A model generated the notes under the pieces. It did not search any database and was not told the origin of the DNA. It was given only the letters and a program-made list of their open reading frames with translations. The position numbers and the translations under genes are program-made. This document shows, in pieces, positions 8,040 to 16,448 of a stretch of DNA of 64,000 nt (its first letter is position 1; each line of letters starts with the position of its first letter). The stretch comes from Desulfofustis sp964433645 (GTDB taxonomy: Bacteria; Desulfobacterota; Desulfobulbia; Desulfobulbales; Desulfocapsaceae). Where the stretch lies: contig CAYSSK010000001.1 of NCBI GenBank assembly GCA_964433645.1, positions 1 through 64,000 of the forward strand. Direction: 5' to 3'.

Positions 8040-9389
8040 TCAGAGCCGGACCAGGATCTTCTGCCGGGCGGCGGCGGAACGGCGCAACGCGGTGACGTCC
8101 TCGTCGACATAATCGTAGACGCAGGGCGACTTGTTTTCCGCCGGCCGCAGAATCCGGCCGATCACCTGCAACAATCTGCCTTCAAAGGTGATCGGAGTGG
8201 TCAGGAAGAGGCTGGACAGCCCCGGACAGTCGAATCCTTCGCTGATCAGTTGCAATGTTGCGACCAATACCTGCACGCGGCCATCCCGGACCCGGGAAAC
8301 GATCTCGGCTCGCTGATCGGGTGGTGTCTGCCCGGTGAGCAGCGACACTTCGACGCCATGGAGCTGCAACAGCTGGTGGAAAACCTGACAATGGCTGAGG
8401 CGATCGGAGACGACCAGCGCCGTACCGTCAGGATCCTGCTGAACGGCCCGGACGACATCGTCGACGATCTGGCGGTTCCGGCCTTCATGCTTGGCCAGGG
8501 CCGAGATCAAGGCCTGGTAGTCGCCCCGATAGCGATAGGAAAAATCGGTGAGGCGTCTGATGATCTTCGGGCGCAGCACCGCACCGGTCACCTTGAGGTG
8601 CATCTGGTCGACGGTGTGGATTCGATCTCCCATGAAGTAGTAAATCAGGCGGGTCATCCCTTCATCGCTGCGAAAGGCCGTTGCCGACAGGCCGAGCAGA
8701 AAGTGGCAATCGAAACAGGAAACCACATCGGTAAACAGTGCGGCCGGCACCCGATGACATTCATCGACGATCAACTGACCGAAATGCGGCACCATTTCGG
8801 CGGTACGTTTGCGCGCCGTATTGACGATGGCGATCGTCAACTCCCTGAGGTCGAACTGACCGTCCCCGACCAGCCCGGCCTCGACCCCGAGAAATTCCCG
8901 GGCCCGCTCCCGCCATTGGTAGAGCAGTTCCTTGGTGTGCACGATAACCAGCGTCGGCTGCCGGCGCCGACAGACCACCGCCAGGGCCATCACCGTCTTG
9001 CCGCTGCCGGTCCCGGCCTCGAGCACACCGAACGAGCGGGAGCAAATGGTCCGCACCGCATATTCCTGGTAAGGGCGCAGGGAGGCGTGAAACGAGAAGT
9101 CATGCTCGGGCAGCAGTCGCCGGTTGTCGACAATCACCGGATCCTCTCCGAGATGCTGTCGACAGAGCAGTACCGCCTGGTTGGAAAAACCGCGCGGAAA
9201 GCGCAGGCCTTCCACCACCTGCTCGTAATAGTGCAGGGTCGGTTTCAATCGTTTGCCGATCCACCGACCATAGCGCCTGGCGGCAATATACTGCGGGTTG
9301 TCGATGGTCAGTTTTTCCTTGATCTCCTGCTCGAGCGCGGGACCGAGCCCTTCGAGCAGACAGTCCGAGCTGACGGTCAGTGTTACCAT
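8040..9389 (-). CDS. SF2 DEAD/DEAH-box helicase, XPB/ComF-A-like
   Basis: 449 residues from the ATG at 9387-9389; a GTG seven codons upstream is also possible. Walker A is EAGTGSGKT near residue 124, motif II is DECH near 209, motif III LSATAF follows, and motif VI is QVIGRILRP near 420. An N-terminal region of about 100 residues (TLTVSSDCLLEGL) resembles the extension before the helicase core of bacterial XPB-like enzymes. It is an ATP-dependent DNA translocase or helicase; its process is unknown. No nuclease domain or restriction partner is adjacent, and both neighbours are separated by about 200 bases. Confidence 0.85.
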   Translation of the reverse strand: MVTLTVSSDCLLEGLGPALEQEIKEKLTIDNPQYIAARRYGRWIGKRLKPTLHYYEQVVEGLRFPRGFSNQAVLLCRQHLGEDPVIVDNRRLLPEHDFSFHASLRPYQEYAVRTICSRSFGVLEAGTGSGKTVMALAVVCRRRQPTLVIVHTKELLYQWRERAREFLGVEAGLVGDGQFDLRELTIAIVNTARKRTAEMVPHFGQLIVDECHRVPAALFTDVVSCFDCHFLLGLSATAFRSDEGMTRLIYYFMGDRIHTVDQMHLKVTGAVLRPKIIRRLTDFSYRYRGDYQALISALAKHEGRNRQIVDDVVRAVQQDPDGTALVVSDRLSHCQVFHQLLQLHGVEVSLLTGQTPPDQRAEIVSRVRDGRVQVLVATLQLISEGFDCPGLSSLFLTTPITFEGRLLQVIGRILRPAENKSPCVYDYVDEDVTALRRSAAARQKILVRL

Positions 9390-9610
9390 ATCTTCGATTT
9401 TCCGGTTCACAGCGCACGAATCACCCGTGACTGATCAGAGATGCCTTGTGGCGATAATTCGATTATATTACGCTGCCAGCAGAGTGCACCGAATTTCGCC
9501 GGCCCGGCTCTCTTTCCTGCCGCAGCAGGAGCTGTGCCGCCGGCAACGGATCATGTTATCAGCCATCGCCCGTGACGCCAACAGAGCGGGGCAAAAGGAG
9601 TACCACCGTC

Positions 9611-10243
9611 ATGCGATCATTGTTTCTTGTCCTGTCGACCCTCATTGTCCTCCTCGGCCCGGCCGAGCGGCCGGCAGCCGGCAGCGAGTCGATCACGCTG
9701 CGCCTGCCGGAAGCGACGCTCGCCGACATCCTGCACCAGACCCTGCCGATTCCCGTCGACCAGTCGGGCGGCCCGCTCACCGGCAGCATCGTCGTCACAT
9801 CGATCGATGAGCTGCACCTGACCGACGGCAGCGTATCGGCACTGCTCGGACTGGCCGGCAACGACCTGCAGGTCAATACCACCGTGGCCGGCCACCAGCT
9901 CCGCGTCAACATCGGCTCGGCGGATCTGGATCTCGCGCTGACGGCAACGATGAGATACGATCAGGCCCAAAATACCCTGTTCATAACCCCCCAGGTCAGT
10001 GTCCAGAACGGGCAGGAGACCGGACAGAGCACCGATACCGCCGCATTGCTGGCCGGCCTGTTCAACGGCAGGGAGTTTCCCGTCGCCATCGACCGCCTGG
10101 AGCCGCTGGTGACTGAAATCGGCGCCCGGAAACTGACCATCGATCTGCACCTCGTTGCTGTCACCGTCGTTCCTCAGTCGCTCGTACTGACTTTTCAGCC
10201 GAAGGTCTCGGCAACACCGACCGATCAACCGGGACCATCTTGA
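9611..10243 (+). CDS. Exported protein of unknown function
   Basis: 210 residues starting at the ATG at 9611, which has an AAAGGAG ribosome binding site 10 bases upstream. A signal peptide spans residues 1-22 (RSLFLVLSTLIVLLG). The rest is beta-rich with regular polar/apolar alternation, somewhat like YceB/DUF1439 lipid-binding proteins, but no lipobox Cys is present and I cannot assign a family. It is a single gene between a divergent helicase and rubrerythrin. Confidence 0.7.
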   Translation: MRSLFLVLSTLIVLLGPAERPAAGSESITLRLPEATLADILHQTLPIPVDQSGGPLTGSIVVTSIDELHLTDGSVSALLGLAGNDLQVNTTVAGHQLRVNIGSADLDLALTATMRYDQAQNTLFITPQVSVQNGQETGQSTDTAALLAGLFNGREFPVAIDRLEPLVTEIGARKLTIDLHLVAVTVVPQSLVLTFQPKVSATPTDQPGPS

Positions 10244-10278
10244 CACCGGGGAGATCGCCTGGCCGGCAGATATTTTCC

Positions 10279-10312
10279 TTGCAATTATTAGTAAAAGTTA
10301 TCATTATCGATA
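10279..10312 (+). promoter_or_regulatory. Rubrerythrin promoter with Fur/PerR-like operator
   Basis: A TTGCAA -35 (10279-10284) is 17 bases from a CATTAT -10 (10302-10307). Overlapping the -10, the reverse strand reads GATAATGATAACTTTTACT, whose first 11 bases match the Fur consensus GATAATGATAATCATTATC exactly. A Fur-family repressor (Fur or PerR) bound here would block RNA polymerase, which fits a peroxide-detoxifying iron protein downstream. The second half-site is weak. Confidence 0.5.
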
Positions 10313-10377
10313 GGCCTATAATTTTCCGGGCCCGCGGTAACGGACCCACAAACAGCGAACCAGCAAAGGAGAACCAC

Positions 10378-10905
10378 ATGAGTAAAACCATCGAAAACCT
10401 GAAAGAGGCATTTGCCGGCGAGTCCATGGCACGCAACAAATACACGTTTTTCGCCAAGGTCGCCCGCAAGGAAGGATACCACTATATCGCCAATCTCTTC
10501 GAAGAAACCGCGATCAACGAAATGCGCCATGCCAACGATCATTTCAAACTGCTCGGCGGCATCGGTGACACCGCTGCCAACCTGAAAGAAGCGATCGATG
10601 GAGAGAATTACGAGACCGTGAGCATGTATCCCGAATTCGCCAAAACGGCAAAGGAAGAGGGCAACATGGAAGCGGCGATCAAGTTCGAGATGATCGGCAA
10701 AGTCGAAGCCGAGCACCGTGAGCGCTACAAGAAACTGCTGGCTCGAGTAGAAAGCGGCACGGTCTTCAAGCGCGATCAGCCGATCACCTGGAAATGCACT
10801 CTGTGCGGATATCTCCACGAAGGAACCGAACCACCGACCAAATGCCCGTCGTGCGAGCACCCGAAAGAGTATTACGAACCCGCCGACCTGCACAAGGATC
10901 TGTAA
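10378..10905 (+). CDS. rbr: Rubrerythrin
   Basis: A 175-residue non-haem iron peroxidase that reduces H2O2 with electrons from NAD(P)H via rubredoxin-type carriers, protecting anaerobes from oxidative stress. The four-helix ferritin-like domain contains the di-iron ligands: Glu15 in FAGES, E48-x2-H51 in INEMRH, and a second Glu-x2-His in EAEH near 115. The C-terminal rubredoxin domain has CTLC and CPSC pairs near residues 144 and 160. The ATG at 10378 follows AAAGGAG. A Fur/PerR-like site overlaps its promoter. Confidence 0.97.
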   Translation: MSKTIENLKEAFAGESMARNKYTFFAKVARKEGYHYIANLFEETAINEMRHANDHFKLLGGIGDTAANLKEAIDGENYETVSMYPEFAKTAKEEGNMEAAIKFEMIGKVEAEHRERYKKLLARVESGTVFKRDQPITWKCTLCGYLHEGTEPPTKCPSCEHPKEYYEPADLHKDL

Positions 10906-10928
10906 CAGCCCACCTGTCGGGCAGCACC

Positions 10929-10973
10929 GGGGCGGTCGTCATCTTCGCTGCAATCGAAGCTGCCGGCCGCCCC
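10929..10973 (+). terminator. Possible terminator of rubrerythrin
   Basis: A GGGGCGG arm (10929-10935) pairs with CCGCCCC (10967-10973), with an inner CTTCG/CGAAG stem. The tail is pyrimidine-rich rather than a clean T-run, so termination strength is uncertain. The remaining bases up to 11208 hold no gene; they contain GC-rich inverted repeats (CCGAGC/GCTCGG near 11132 and 11169) of unknown role. Confidence 0.5.
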
Positions 10974-11208
10974 TCTCTTCCCCCCGAACATCACCGCGGA
11001 CCAGAGCTAAATGCAGGGCTGTCCGCCTTGTGCACGACTCCGCCCACGCTCTCCGGACAATACCCCGCCACCATCTCAATGTTTGTCATTTGCCGGCGTC
11101 GATGGTAGAGTGCATCGATCGCGACGCGGCTGCCGAGCCCGGAACGGTATAGTCCGTCGCCACACCGGCTCGGGGGTGCAGATACCCCGGCACTCCTTTT
11201 GGCTTACG

Positions 11209-12492
11209 ATGAAACCACCGCTGTTTAAAAAACAAATCCATGCCCGCCTGCTGCGCAGGATCAGCGCAGCCTGCCTGCTGGTCATGCTGCTCTCCACCGC
11301 AGCCCTGCTCTATCTCGAATATCACCGCCTAGCCGATCGCGTGCTGCGCACCGCCGAGCACCAAAGCGCCCTGTTTGCCGGCGTTGTCGCTCTGCTCGAC
11401 AGAACCCCGGAGGCGCTGACCCCCGACGTGACCGAGCAACTCCTGCGCAGTGTCATGGAGCAGAGCTCATTCATTGAGGTCACCGTGACTACGGCCGATC
11501 GGCGCACCCTATTCAGCGCTGATCGGGAGGACGGCGCCGCCCGGGCCGCAGCGTTCGCGGCAACGGCCCCTTTACCGAACGCTTCCGATGCCGCCGCCGG
11601 CCGGCTGCATGTTGCCGATAAACGATTCTACCAGCAGGTTTCCATCCCGCTGCGCGATTCCCGGAGCCACCGGGTCATCGGCTATCTCGACGGCACCTAC
11701 CGGTTATCCCTGGGCGATACCACCGCAACCCTGCGCTGGTTTGGACTGACTGTCGCTCTGGTCTGCGGCGCCCTGGTGGTCTGCGGCCTGCTGCTTTATC
11801 CGGCCATGGTCCTGCTGCAGCGCCAACTGATCGTCGGCAGCGGTGAAGCGAGCCGGGCCAACGGGTTTCTTTTGAAAAAGCTGGCCAAGATGCTGGCCGC
11901 AGCAGATGGTGCCACCAGCGCGCACCATCTGCATCGGCTGGTGGTGTATGCAACAGCCTTGGCCAAGCAGCAGGGACTGCCGCGAACCGCGATTCACGGC
12001 CTGATCCAGGCAGCGTTTCTCTACGGGCTGGACCGACAGGGACTGCCCGAGGAAGTGGCCGGCAAGCGGGAACAGCCGGAACACAAAGGCAACAAACAGC
12101 TGTTGGCGGCGCACCAACGACTGCTGAAAGAGATCAAGCGATATCGCTGGTTGCGGGAAGCGGAACCGATCGTGCGCACCTGTCACGAACACTATGACGG
12201 AACCGGCTATCCGGCCGGTTTGTCCGGCCAGGCAATTCCGATCGGCGCCAGGATCCTGGCCATTGCCCAATACTTCGACGCACTGACCGTCCCCGGACCG
12301 GGACGTGACCCGGTGGACCTGGCAACCGCGCTGCGTTCCATCGAACAGGAATCCGGCTTACGCTTCGATCCGGTACTCGTCTCCACCTTCGTGACCGTGG
12401 CGCCGAGCCTGTTCAGCGAACTGACCACGCTGGACGAAACCCGCTTGGATCGCCGGGTTGACGGGGTGATCAAAGGGTATCTGCCCTTCTGA
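11209..12492 (+). CDS. Membrane protein with degenerate HD-GYP domain
   Basis: 427 residues. Two transmembrane helices (about residues 17-38 and 180-203) flank a periplasmic sensor region of about 140 residues. The cytoplasmic C-terminus matches HD-GYP phosphodiesterases of cyclic di-GMP in its second half: HEHYDGTGYPAGLSG and RILAIAQYFDALT. The metal-binding first half is eroded: the LLHDIGK segment is replaced by FLYGLDRQG, so the HD dyad is lost. It is therefore probably a non-catalytic c-di-GMP or partner-binding receptor. The ATG at 11209 precedes the first helix by a short basic stretch; upstream residues look non-coding. Confidence 0.8.
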   Translation: MKPPLFKKQIHARLLRRISAACLLVMLLSTAALLYLEYHRLADRVLRTAEHQSALFAGVVALLDRTPEALTPDVTEQLLRSVMEQSSFIEVTVTTADRRTLFSADREDGAARAAAFAATAPLPNASDAAAGRLHVADKRFYQQVSIPLRDSRSHRVIGYLDGTYRLSLGDTTATLRWFGLTVALVCGALVVCGLLLYPAMVLLQRQLIVGSGEASRANGFLLKKLAKMLAAADGATSAHHLHRLVVYATALAKQQGLPRTAIHGLIQAAFLYGLDRQGLPEEVAGKREQPEHKGNKQLLAAHQRLLKEIKRYRWLREAEPIVRTCHEHYDGTGYPAGLSGQAIPIGARILAIAQYFDALTVPGPGRDPVDLATALRSIEQESGLRFDPVLVSTFVTVAPSLFSELTTLDETRLDRRVDGVIKGYLPF

Positions 12493-12840
12493 CCGGCCGA
12501 CCGGCCGATATCGACGGCGGGAGCCGGGTACTATCCTCCAAGATACCAGCTATCTACACGGAATATTTGAGTTTACAAAACGGGTTGGTCACCTGTTTGT
12601 ACCAATTCTACGTATTCACTCATTGTACATTATAATGCGGACGGCGCATTATAATTTCCGGCCAAAATAACTGGCAGGTTCAACCGTTCGTATTCGTCCA
12701 CCACCAAAGGTATCTGGGTAAAACAATCGTGAACCGCAACATATTTGTTGACTTTTTGTACAAAAGAACGATAATTTAATTAGCTCATCTACCACGTGTG
12801 GAAGGAGTAACGAGGTCGTCCTTTTAGGGCGGCCTCAGCC
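12493..12840. other. AT-rich intergenic region at the island's left edge
   Basis: No gene is supported here. Composition turns AT-rich compared with the preceding gene, marking the start of the accessory segment. The only clear structure is the perfect inverted repeat at 12629-12655. Confidence 0.6.
12629..12655. repeat. Perfect 11-bp inverted repeat
   Basis: The arms ATTATAATGCG and CGCATTATAAT are perfectly complementary around a five-base centre. The arms contain TATAAT-like sequence on both strands, so this could be an operator, a pair of divergent -10 elements, or a recombinase site at the island edge. No T-run follows, so a terminator is less likely. Confidence 0.6.
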
Positions 12841-12843
12841 TTT

Positions 12844-13338
12844 TTAGCTCGTTTCCCGCAAGTATTCTTCATACTCCTCCTGTAATTTCCGTTGCCGGTG
12901 CGGCTGCTCGACCAGATATGCGGTCCACGGCAGGATGTAGTGACCTCGATCGGCCAAGACAACCAGATAGTCTTCTCGTACAAGCCATAGACACACTCTT
13001 TTTTCTCGGCCTCTTCGATTACGCCAAATCTTTATGGCAGGGTCAGCATCCTTTTCAATGATAGGTTTCGGCCAACGAATCCGTTCGCATCGTCGCAAAT
13101 CCGGGATACGCCGTTCTTCCAAATCTCCCTCCGATATCATGTGCCAGAAGGTCGATTCTTTTCCATTAGTTAAAGGAAAGCGCTTCAAGCCGAGCCGCTT
13201 GCCCTGAAATACCGGCTTCCTATCAATGAAGTCATGCTGGAAGTGGGTGTAGAGCGCTTCCAAATACCGGGCCCAATCGCCTTCGTAGTCGCGAAATAGA
13301 ACCAGCGGCGGAAGCCAATCGAGAGAATCGCTCATCAT
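12844..13338 (-). CDS. DUF3800 partner protein, putative barnase/RelE-like (PBECR-type) nuclease
   Basis: 164 residues from the ATG at 13336-13338, which overlaps the stop of the DUF3800 gene (ATGA) and follows GGAGG. The C-terminal half has a basic strand-rich pattern: LRRCERIRWPKPII, an IKIWRNRRGREKR segment, then YLVVLADRG and LPWTAYLVE ending in a Lys/Glu-rich helix. That ending recalls phage-borne barnase/EndoU/RelE-like nuclease domains, but this is pattern recognition only. The strict overlap with a DUF3800 gene in a mobile-looking region suggests a two-gene toxin or defence module. Confidence 0.5.
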   Translation of the reverse strand: MMSDSLDWLPPLVLFRDYEGDWARYLEALYTHFQHDFIDRKPVFQGKRLGLKRFPLTNGKESTFWHMISEGDLEERRIPDLRRCERIRWPKPIIEKDADPAIKIWRNRRGREKRVCLWLVREDYLVVLADRGHYILPWTAYLVEQPHRQRKLQEEYEEYLRETS

Positions 13339-14045
13339 TGGACCTCCGTCGCATGCCACCGGAAAATATTCATCTTTTCCTCGCGCAGCAAGGTAGTTCT
13401 AGTTAGGTCGTAACCTGAACGCTGTTGCATCCGTTTGATGATCGAAAGCTTTCCCGCATTACCATGCAAACCCCGGTTCAGGTATGCCACCGCTCCGATC
13501 AGTAAATCGGCAATCTGCAGTTGCTCGATTTCATGTGAATGCACCAGTTGCAACCGTTCAATAACATGCTGAGAGAAATCATAGCGGTCATTGCAGAGAA
13601 CCTGGTGTAGCTTGGCTACTTTTCGCGAACCGCGAGTATCTTTAATGTCAAGATATATGCGATATTGGGCATCGGGATGAAATATGACTTTAAGCATGTC
13701 AAAATACATCTTGTAATACCAGACATCATGATCCTGCCCAGGAAAGGCATCATGGCGCAGCAGCGATTTGTCGGGTACAATCAATACCCGGAAATGTAAA
13801 TCGTCATCATCAAAAAAATAATCGACAAGCTCTAAATAGAAGTGTTTGCCGGCCTGTGATACTTTCGTCCATTTCACCTCGAAATTTGCCGGCAACCCAT
13901 GTTTCTGTTTGATCTCCCTCAAACGAACTGAAATTTCTCTAGCTTTATCCAAAGGGCACCATAGCGCGCCCAGCACCATAACTGTTTGCCGGTCATTCTC
14001 AAGATGGCAGGATTCGTCACAATAGACATTGAAAATTTCGCTCAT
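13335..14045 (-). CDS. DUF3800 domain protein
   Basis: 236 residues. The N-terminal YCDES strand (residues 8-12), LGALWCPLDKA, and the IYLDIKDTRG and QIADLLIGAV segments are the DUF3800 signature. The Asp/Glu pattern suggests a metal-dependent RNase H-like fold. The family is common in phages, plasmids and defence islands and its activity is not established. It is translationally coupled to the downstream partner at 12844-13338. Upstream is an AT-rich gap, so this is the first gene of a two-gene operon. Confidence 0.8.
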   Translation of the reverse strand: MSEIFNVYCDESCHLENDRQTVMVLGALWCPLDKAREISVRLREIKQKHGLPANFEVKWTKVSQAGKHFYLELVDYFFDDDDLHFRVLIVPDKSLLRHDAFPGQDHDVWYYKMYFDMLKVIFHPDAQYRIYLDIKDTRGSRKVAKLHQVLCNDRYDFSQHVIERLQLVHSHEIEQLQIADLLIGAVAYLNRGLHGNAGKLSIIKRMQQRSGYDLTRTTLLREEKMNIFRWHATEVQ

Positions 14046-14970
14046 ACTGTCTCCATTCCACTAAATTGGCCACAGGTGGCATACAATTTCACTAGCGGCT
14101 TATAGCGTGTCAATATCGATTTATCACTTAATCAAATCAATCATTCAGACCTATATAGATTTTCATAGACAAATTTGCAATGGCCTCACTCATATGAAAT
14201 ACTTTCTGTACTATCTGTAAATACATTAAATTCGATAATTTCTGCACTGTATTTTCCAGGTGTTTGAAAAGCATGGATTAGTGAACGGTGCTGTTGGTGA
14301 TTTGGTGGGGACTGGCGATTGTGCAGTGGGGGAACAGATAGTTCTGGCGGGAATGTCTGGTATGGATCGTTTGGCAAGACGGATTATGCCAAGCAGATGG
14401 GAAATTTCGTGATTGCGCAAGGTTTCTTCGACCTCATCGTAGTTTTGCCTCTCAGCATACTCGGGTTCACTGTTAATAACCTTGTAAAGGACCATGAGCG
14501 ACGAGGAATTGCAAAAGCGCGTCACGTAGAAACTATCGCGCGAATCGTGGAAAAGATAAAACAGCTACTGCCGAAAATCGAGCCTTATAATAACAAAACG
14601 ACAATCAAAAATGCGCCGGAAAAGCGATCGGTTTTCTTGATTAATTAGAGGCTCTCGGGGAAAAGCTTCAAGTTATCGATTTCGACGAATGGAGGCGCTA
14701 CCTCGTTATCATTGTCAAAACCGCCGATGCTGCCGATTACCTCAAGAAGGCGGCCAAGCAGCGATTCCTCGGTGATAATCGCAAAGAACGAAATAGTCTA
14801 CTTTCCGCATTACATTCCTTGATAGAAATGAAAGTCACAAATTCAGAATTCGACTCGCTGCAATTGGAGGATTCAGTTAGCGGCTCTATTTGGGCCGTTA
14901 AAGGAATCAAAAGACGCTTGCTTGAATGCGGTCATGCTCCCCCTCTTGAAATTCGACGATACCAACACTT
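14046..14970. other. AT-rich stretch with degraded frames
   Basis: No convincing intact gene. Short open frames exist on the plus strand (14319-14648, with a hydrophobic segment then a Lys-rich helix; and one open from 14645 reading through GEKLQVIDFDEWRRYLVIIV to 15172), but none has a ribosome binding site or recognisable domain, and they overlap each other or the next gene. The region looks like mobile-element debris. Confidence 0.5.
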
Positions 14971-15180
14971 ATGGCCACTTACAAAGAAATACAAACCTGG
15001 ATACGAGATACGCACCGGATTTCCGTCAAGCCGTACTGGATCGCTCACGCAAAGGAAATATGCGGCTTGCCGGTTAAAAAATCACCGCGGCGAAAAGGGC
15101 CAGGGCGGGTGTTTCCTTGCCCTGCTGATAAATTGCCGATTATCGAAACTGCGTTTCGCCACTTCGGCATGATCACTTAA
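14971..15180 (+). CDS. Small conserved protein, MATYKxIQ family
   Basis: 69 residues opening MATYKEIQTWIRD, with central WIAHAKEICGLPV, PRRKGPGRVFPCP and terminal AFRHFGMIT. I recognise this as a small widespread family often found beside restriction-modification methylases and helicases on mobile DNA; its function is unknown. Basic residues suggest nucleic-acid binding. No R-M gene is present here, so it may be left over from a lost system. No good ribosome binding site is visible and a longer frame overlaps it in another phase, which lowers certainty. Confidence 0.6.
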   Translation: MATYKEIQTWIRDTHRISVKPYWIAHAKEICGLPVKKSPRRKGPGRVFPCPADKLPIIETAFRHFGMIT

Positions 15181-15373
15181 TGTACCTCCGAAGCTCATTA
15201 CACGACCCCACCCCTGCGAGGGTGTCCTCATAGTTGAGCGGCTCTGTCGCCTTTTCTTTTACCGCGCTGAAAAATTCAGCGCTGCGCGAAAGGTTCCATG
15301 GCGCTCGCGCCTGGTATGATACTAATCTGCTGGAATATAAGGTTACCAAAGCTCCGTAAGAGTCAGCTTTCAA
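15173..15373 (-). CDS. Hypothetical small frame, possibly a gene remnant
   Basis: 66 residues (LVTLYSSRLVSYQARAP, FFSAVKEKATEPLNYED) with coding-like composition but no family I recognise. It is convergent with the small MATYK protein and its stop overlaps that gene's end by 8 bases. It lies downstream of the integrase remnant on the same strand. It could be a fragment. Confidence 0.25.
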   Translation of the reverse strand: MKADSYGALVTLYSSRLVSYQARAPWNLSRSAEFFSAVKEKATEPLNYEDTLAGVGSCNELRRYIK

Positions 15374-15420
15374 AAGGGTTCTTACATTGATTTTTTACAC
15401 TTTTAGTACGAAGTGGAACC

Positions 15421-15439
15421 CCCTACCCTACGGGTAGGG
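15421..15439. repeat. Short perfect hairpin
   Basis: CCCTACCC and GGGTAGGG enclose a three-base loop. It sits next to the point where integrase similarity ends and shortly before the long hairpin at 15492-15550. It may be part of a recombination or transposon end. Confidence 0.5.
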
Positions 15440-15491
15440 AAATAGGGATTGGCTAAGCCAGTCCCGTATGGGTATGGCCAGGAAGGCCGCC

Positions 15492-15550
15492 CACTGCTAT
15501 CCTTACATCGAGTTGTTGCCGCAACATCAGAATGTAAGGAGGGAGCAGTG
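15492..15550. repeat. Long imperfect hairpin (three stacked stems)
   Basis: Nested complementary arms: CACTGCT with AGCAGTG (7 bp), CCTTACAT with ATGTAAGG (8 bp) and TGTTG with CAACA around a small loop, separated by short internal loops. It lies just past the last recognisable integrase codon. The shape suits an integron attC-like site, a transposon end recognised as single-stranded DNA, or a structured RNA; none is proven. Confidence 0.5.
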
Positions 15551-15649
15551 AGCAGATTCCGTAAGTTATCACATAATTCTTCACTGTGCATAATGTCAGT
15601 ATCATATCGTATGGGTGCCGAAGTACCGGTTCCGCATTTTAACCGAAGC

Positions 15650-16243
15650 GACATGAAATCAATTGCTTTCTCATTTGTAAGGTCTGCAAGAGGAATGTTG
15701 CTGAAATAGCGCACGGCGAGAGCATAGATAGCCCTATTCTCATTCGCCGTTTTCTCGGCCCAGCGGTTGCAAATCGTGCGGTGCTCTACGTTCTTTTCAA
15801 CAAGTTGGCAAAGGGTTGTTCCCGTTGGTCTTGAAGGCACGGGAGGGGGTGGCATATTGACGCGCACCGATGCCATTTTTTTGACAACGGCGTCAAGAGG
15901 GTCTATTTCCAAGCTCAATGGAAAGTTCCCCGTCAGGATGCCAATTCAAACCTTTGATCTTGATCTATGTCGACCACCTTAGCAATCGATCCAGTTCCTC
16001 TTTCGTCATCGTCTCTTCGCGAAAAAGGTTTGCAGCGATAACCGCCATTCGTCGAGCGGTCGACATCTCAATTTTTCGGTTTTTCGTGCGTAATGATTGG
16101 CGCAACTCCCTCCTGCCGATAATGTTACGCAATCGTAGAGGTACGGTAAGACGAAAGTACCAAACACCGAATGAATTTTGGGCGAGGTAGGACGGGACAG
16201 ATGACATGGTGATCCTCCGATTCATGGGGTAGATATAACCCAA
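15650..16243 (-). pseudogene. Tyrosine recombinase/integrase remnant (frameshifted, no catalytic domain)
   Basis: The minus strand begins with an intact N-terminal DUF6538-type domain (SSVPSYLAQNSFGVWYFRL, REEL-type basic helix) up to a stop at 15965. Similarity resumes in another frame after about 15945 with the linker and SAM-like core-binding domain (LCQLVEKNVEHRTICNRWAE, ADLTNEKAIDF) until about 15650. The catalytic domain with R-H-R-Y residues is missing. So it is a frameshifted and 3'-truncated integrase, which explains the mobile character of the segment. The left boundary given is approximate. Confidence 0.8.
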
Positions 16244-16448
16244 AGGTAAACCGGAAAATCGATATAATACAGTTTTTCTAGTTAGTTATCGAGAAATAAT
16301 TTTTCTCTATGCCCAACTTGAGGGGCAATCTATGCCCAGCCTGAGGATTTTTGTTCGATGGAGGTGCTAGCAACCTCTGGAAAACCTAGTGATTTCAATC
16401 TTTCCAGATGATTTCTAACGTTGTACTGGTGAAGGCGGCGGGAGACGG
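16244..16448. other. Intergenic right edge of the island
   Basis: AT-rich, no gene. Two direct copies of a TCTATGCCCARCYTGAGG-like unit lie near 16302 and 16330. An att site could be here, but I found no matching repeat on the left side near 12.5 kb. Confidence 0.4.

Noticed and set aside
11100..11208. Leader of the HD-GYP gene as a c-di-GMP riboswitch
   Set aside because: Inverted repeats are present, but the conserved GEMM tetraloop and receptor segments are not.
14319..14648. A 109-codon plus-strand frame as a real membrane-associated protein
   Set aside because: No ribosome binding site, no domain, and overlapping open frames on the other strand in AT-rich debris.
16302..16347. Direct repeat of an about 18-base unit as a CRISPR or att array
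   Set aside because: Only two imperfect units with short spacing; no matching repeat at the other island edge.
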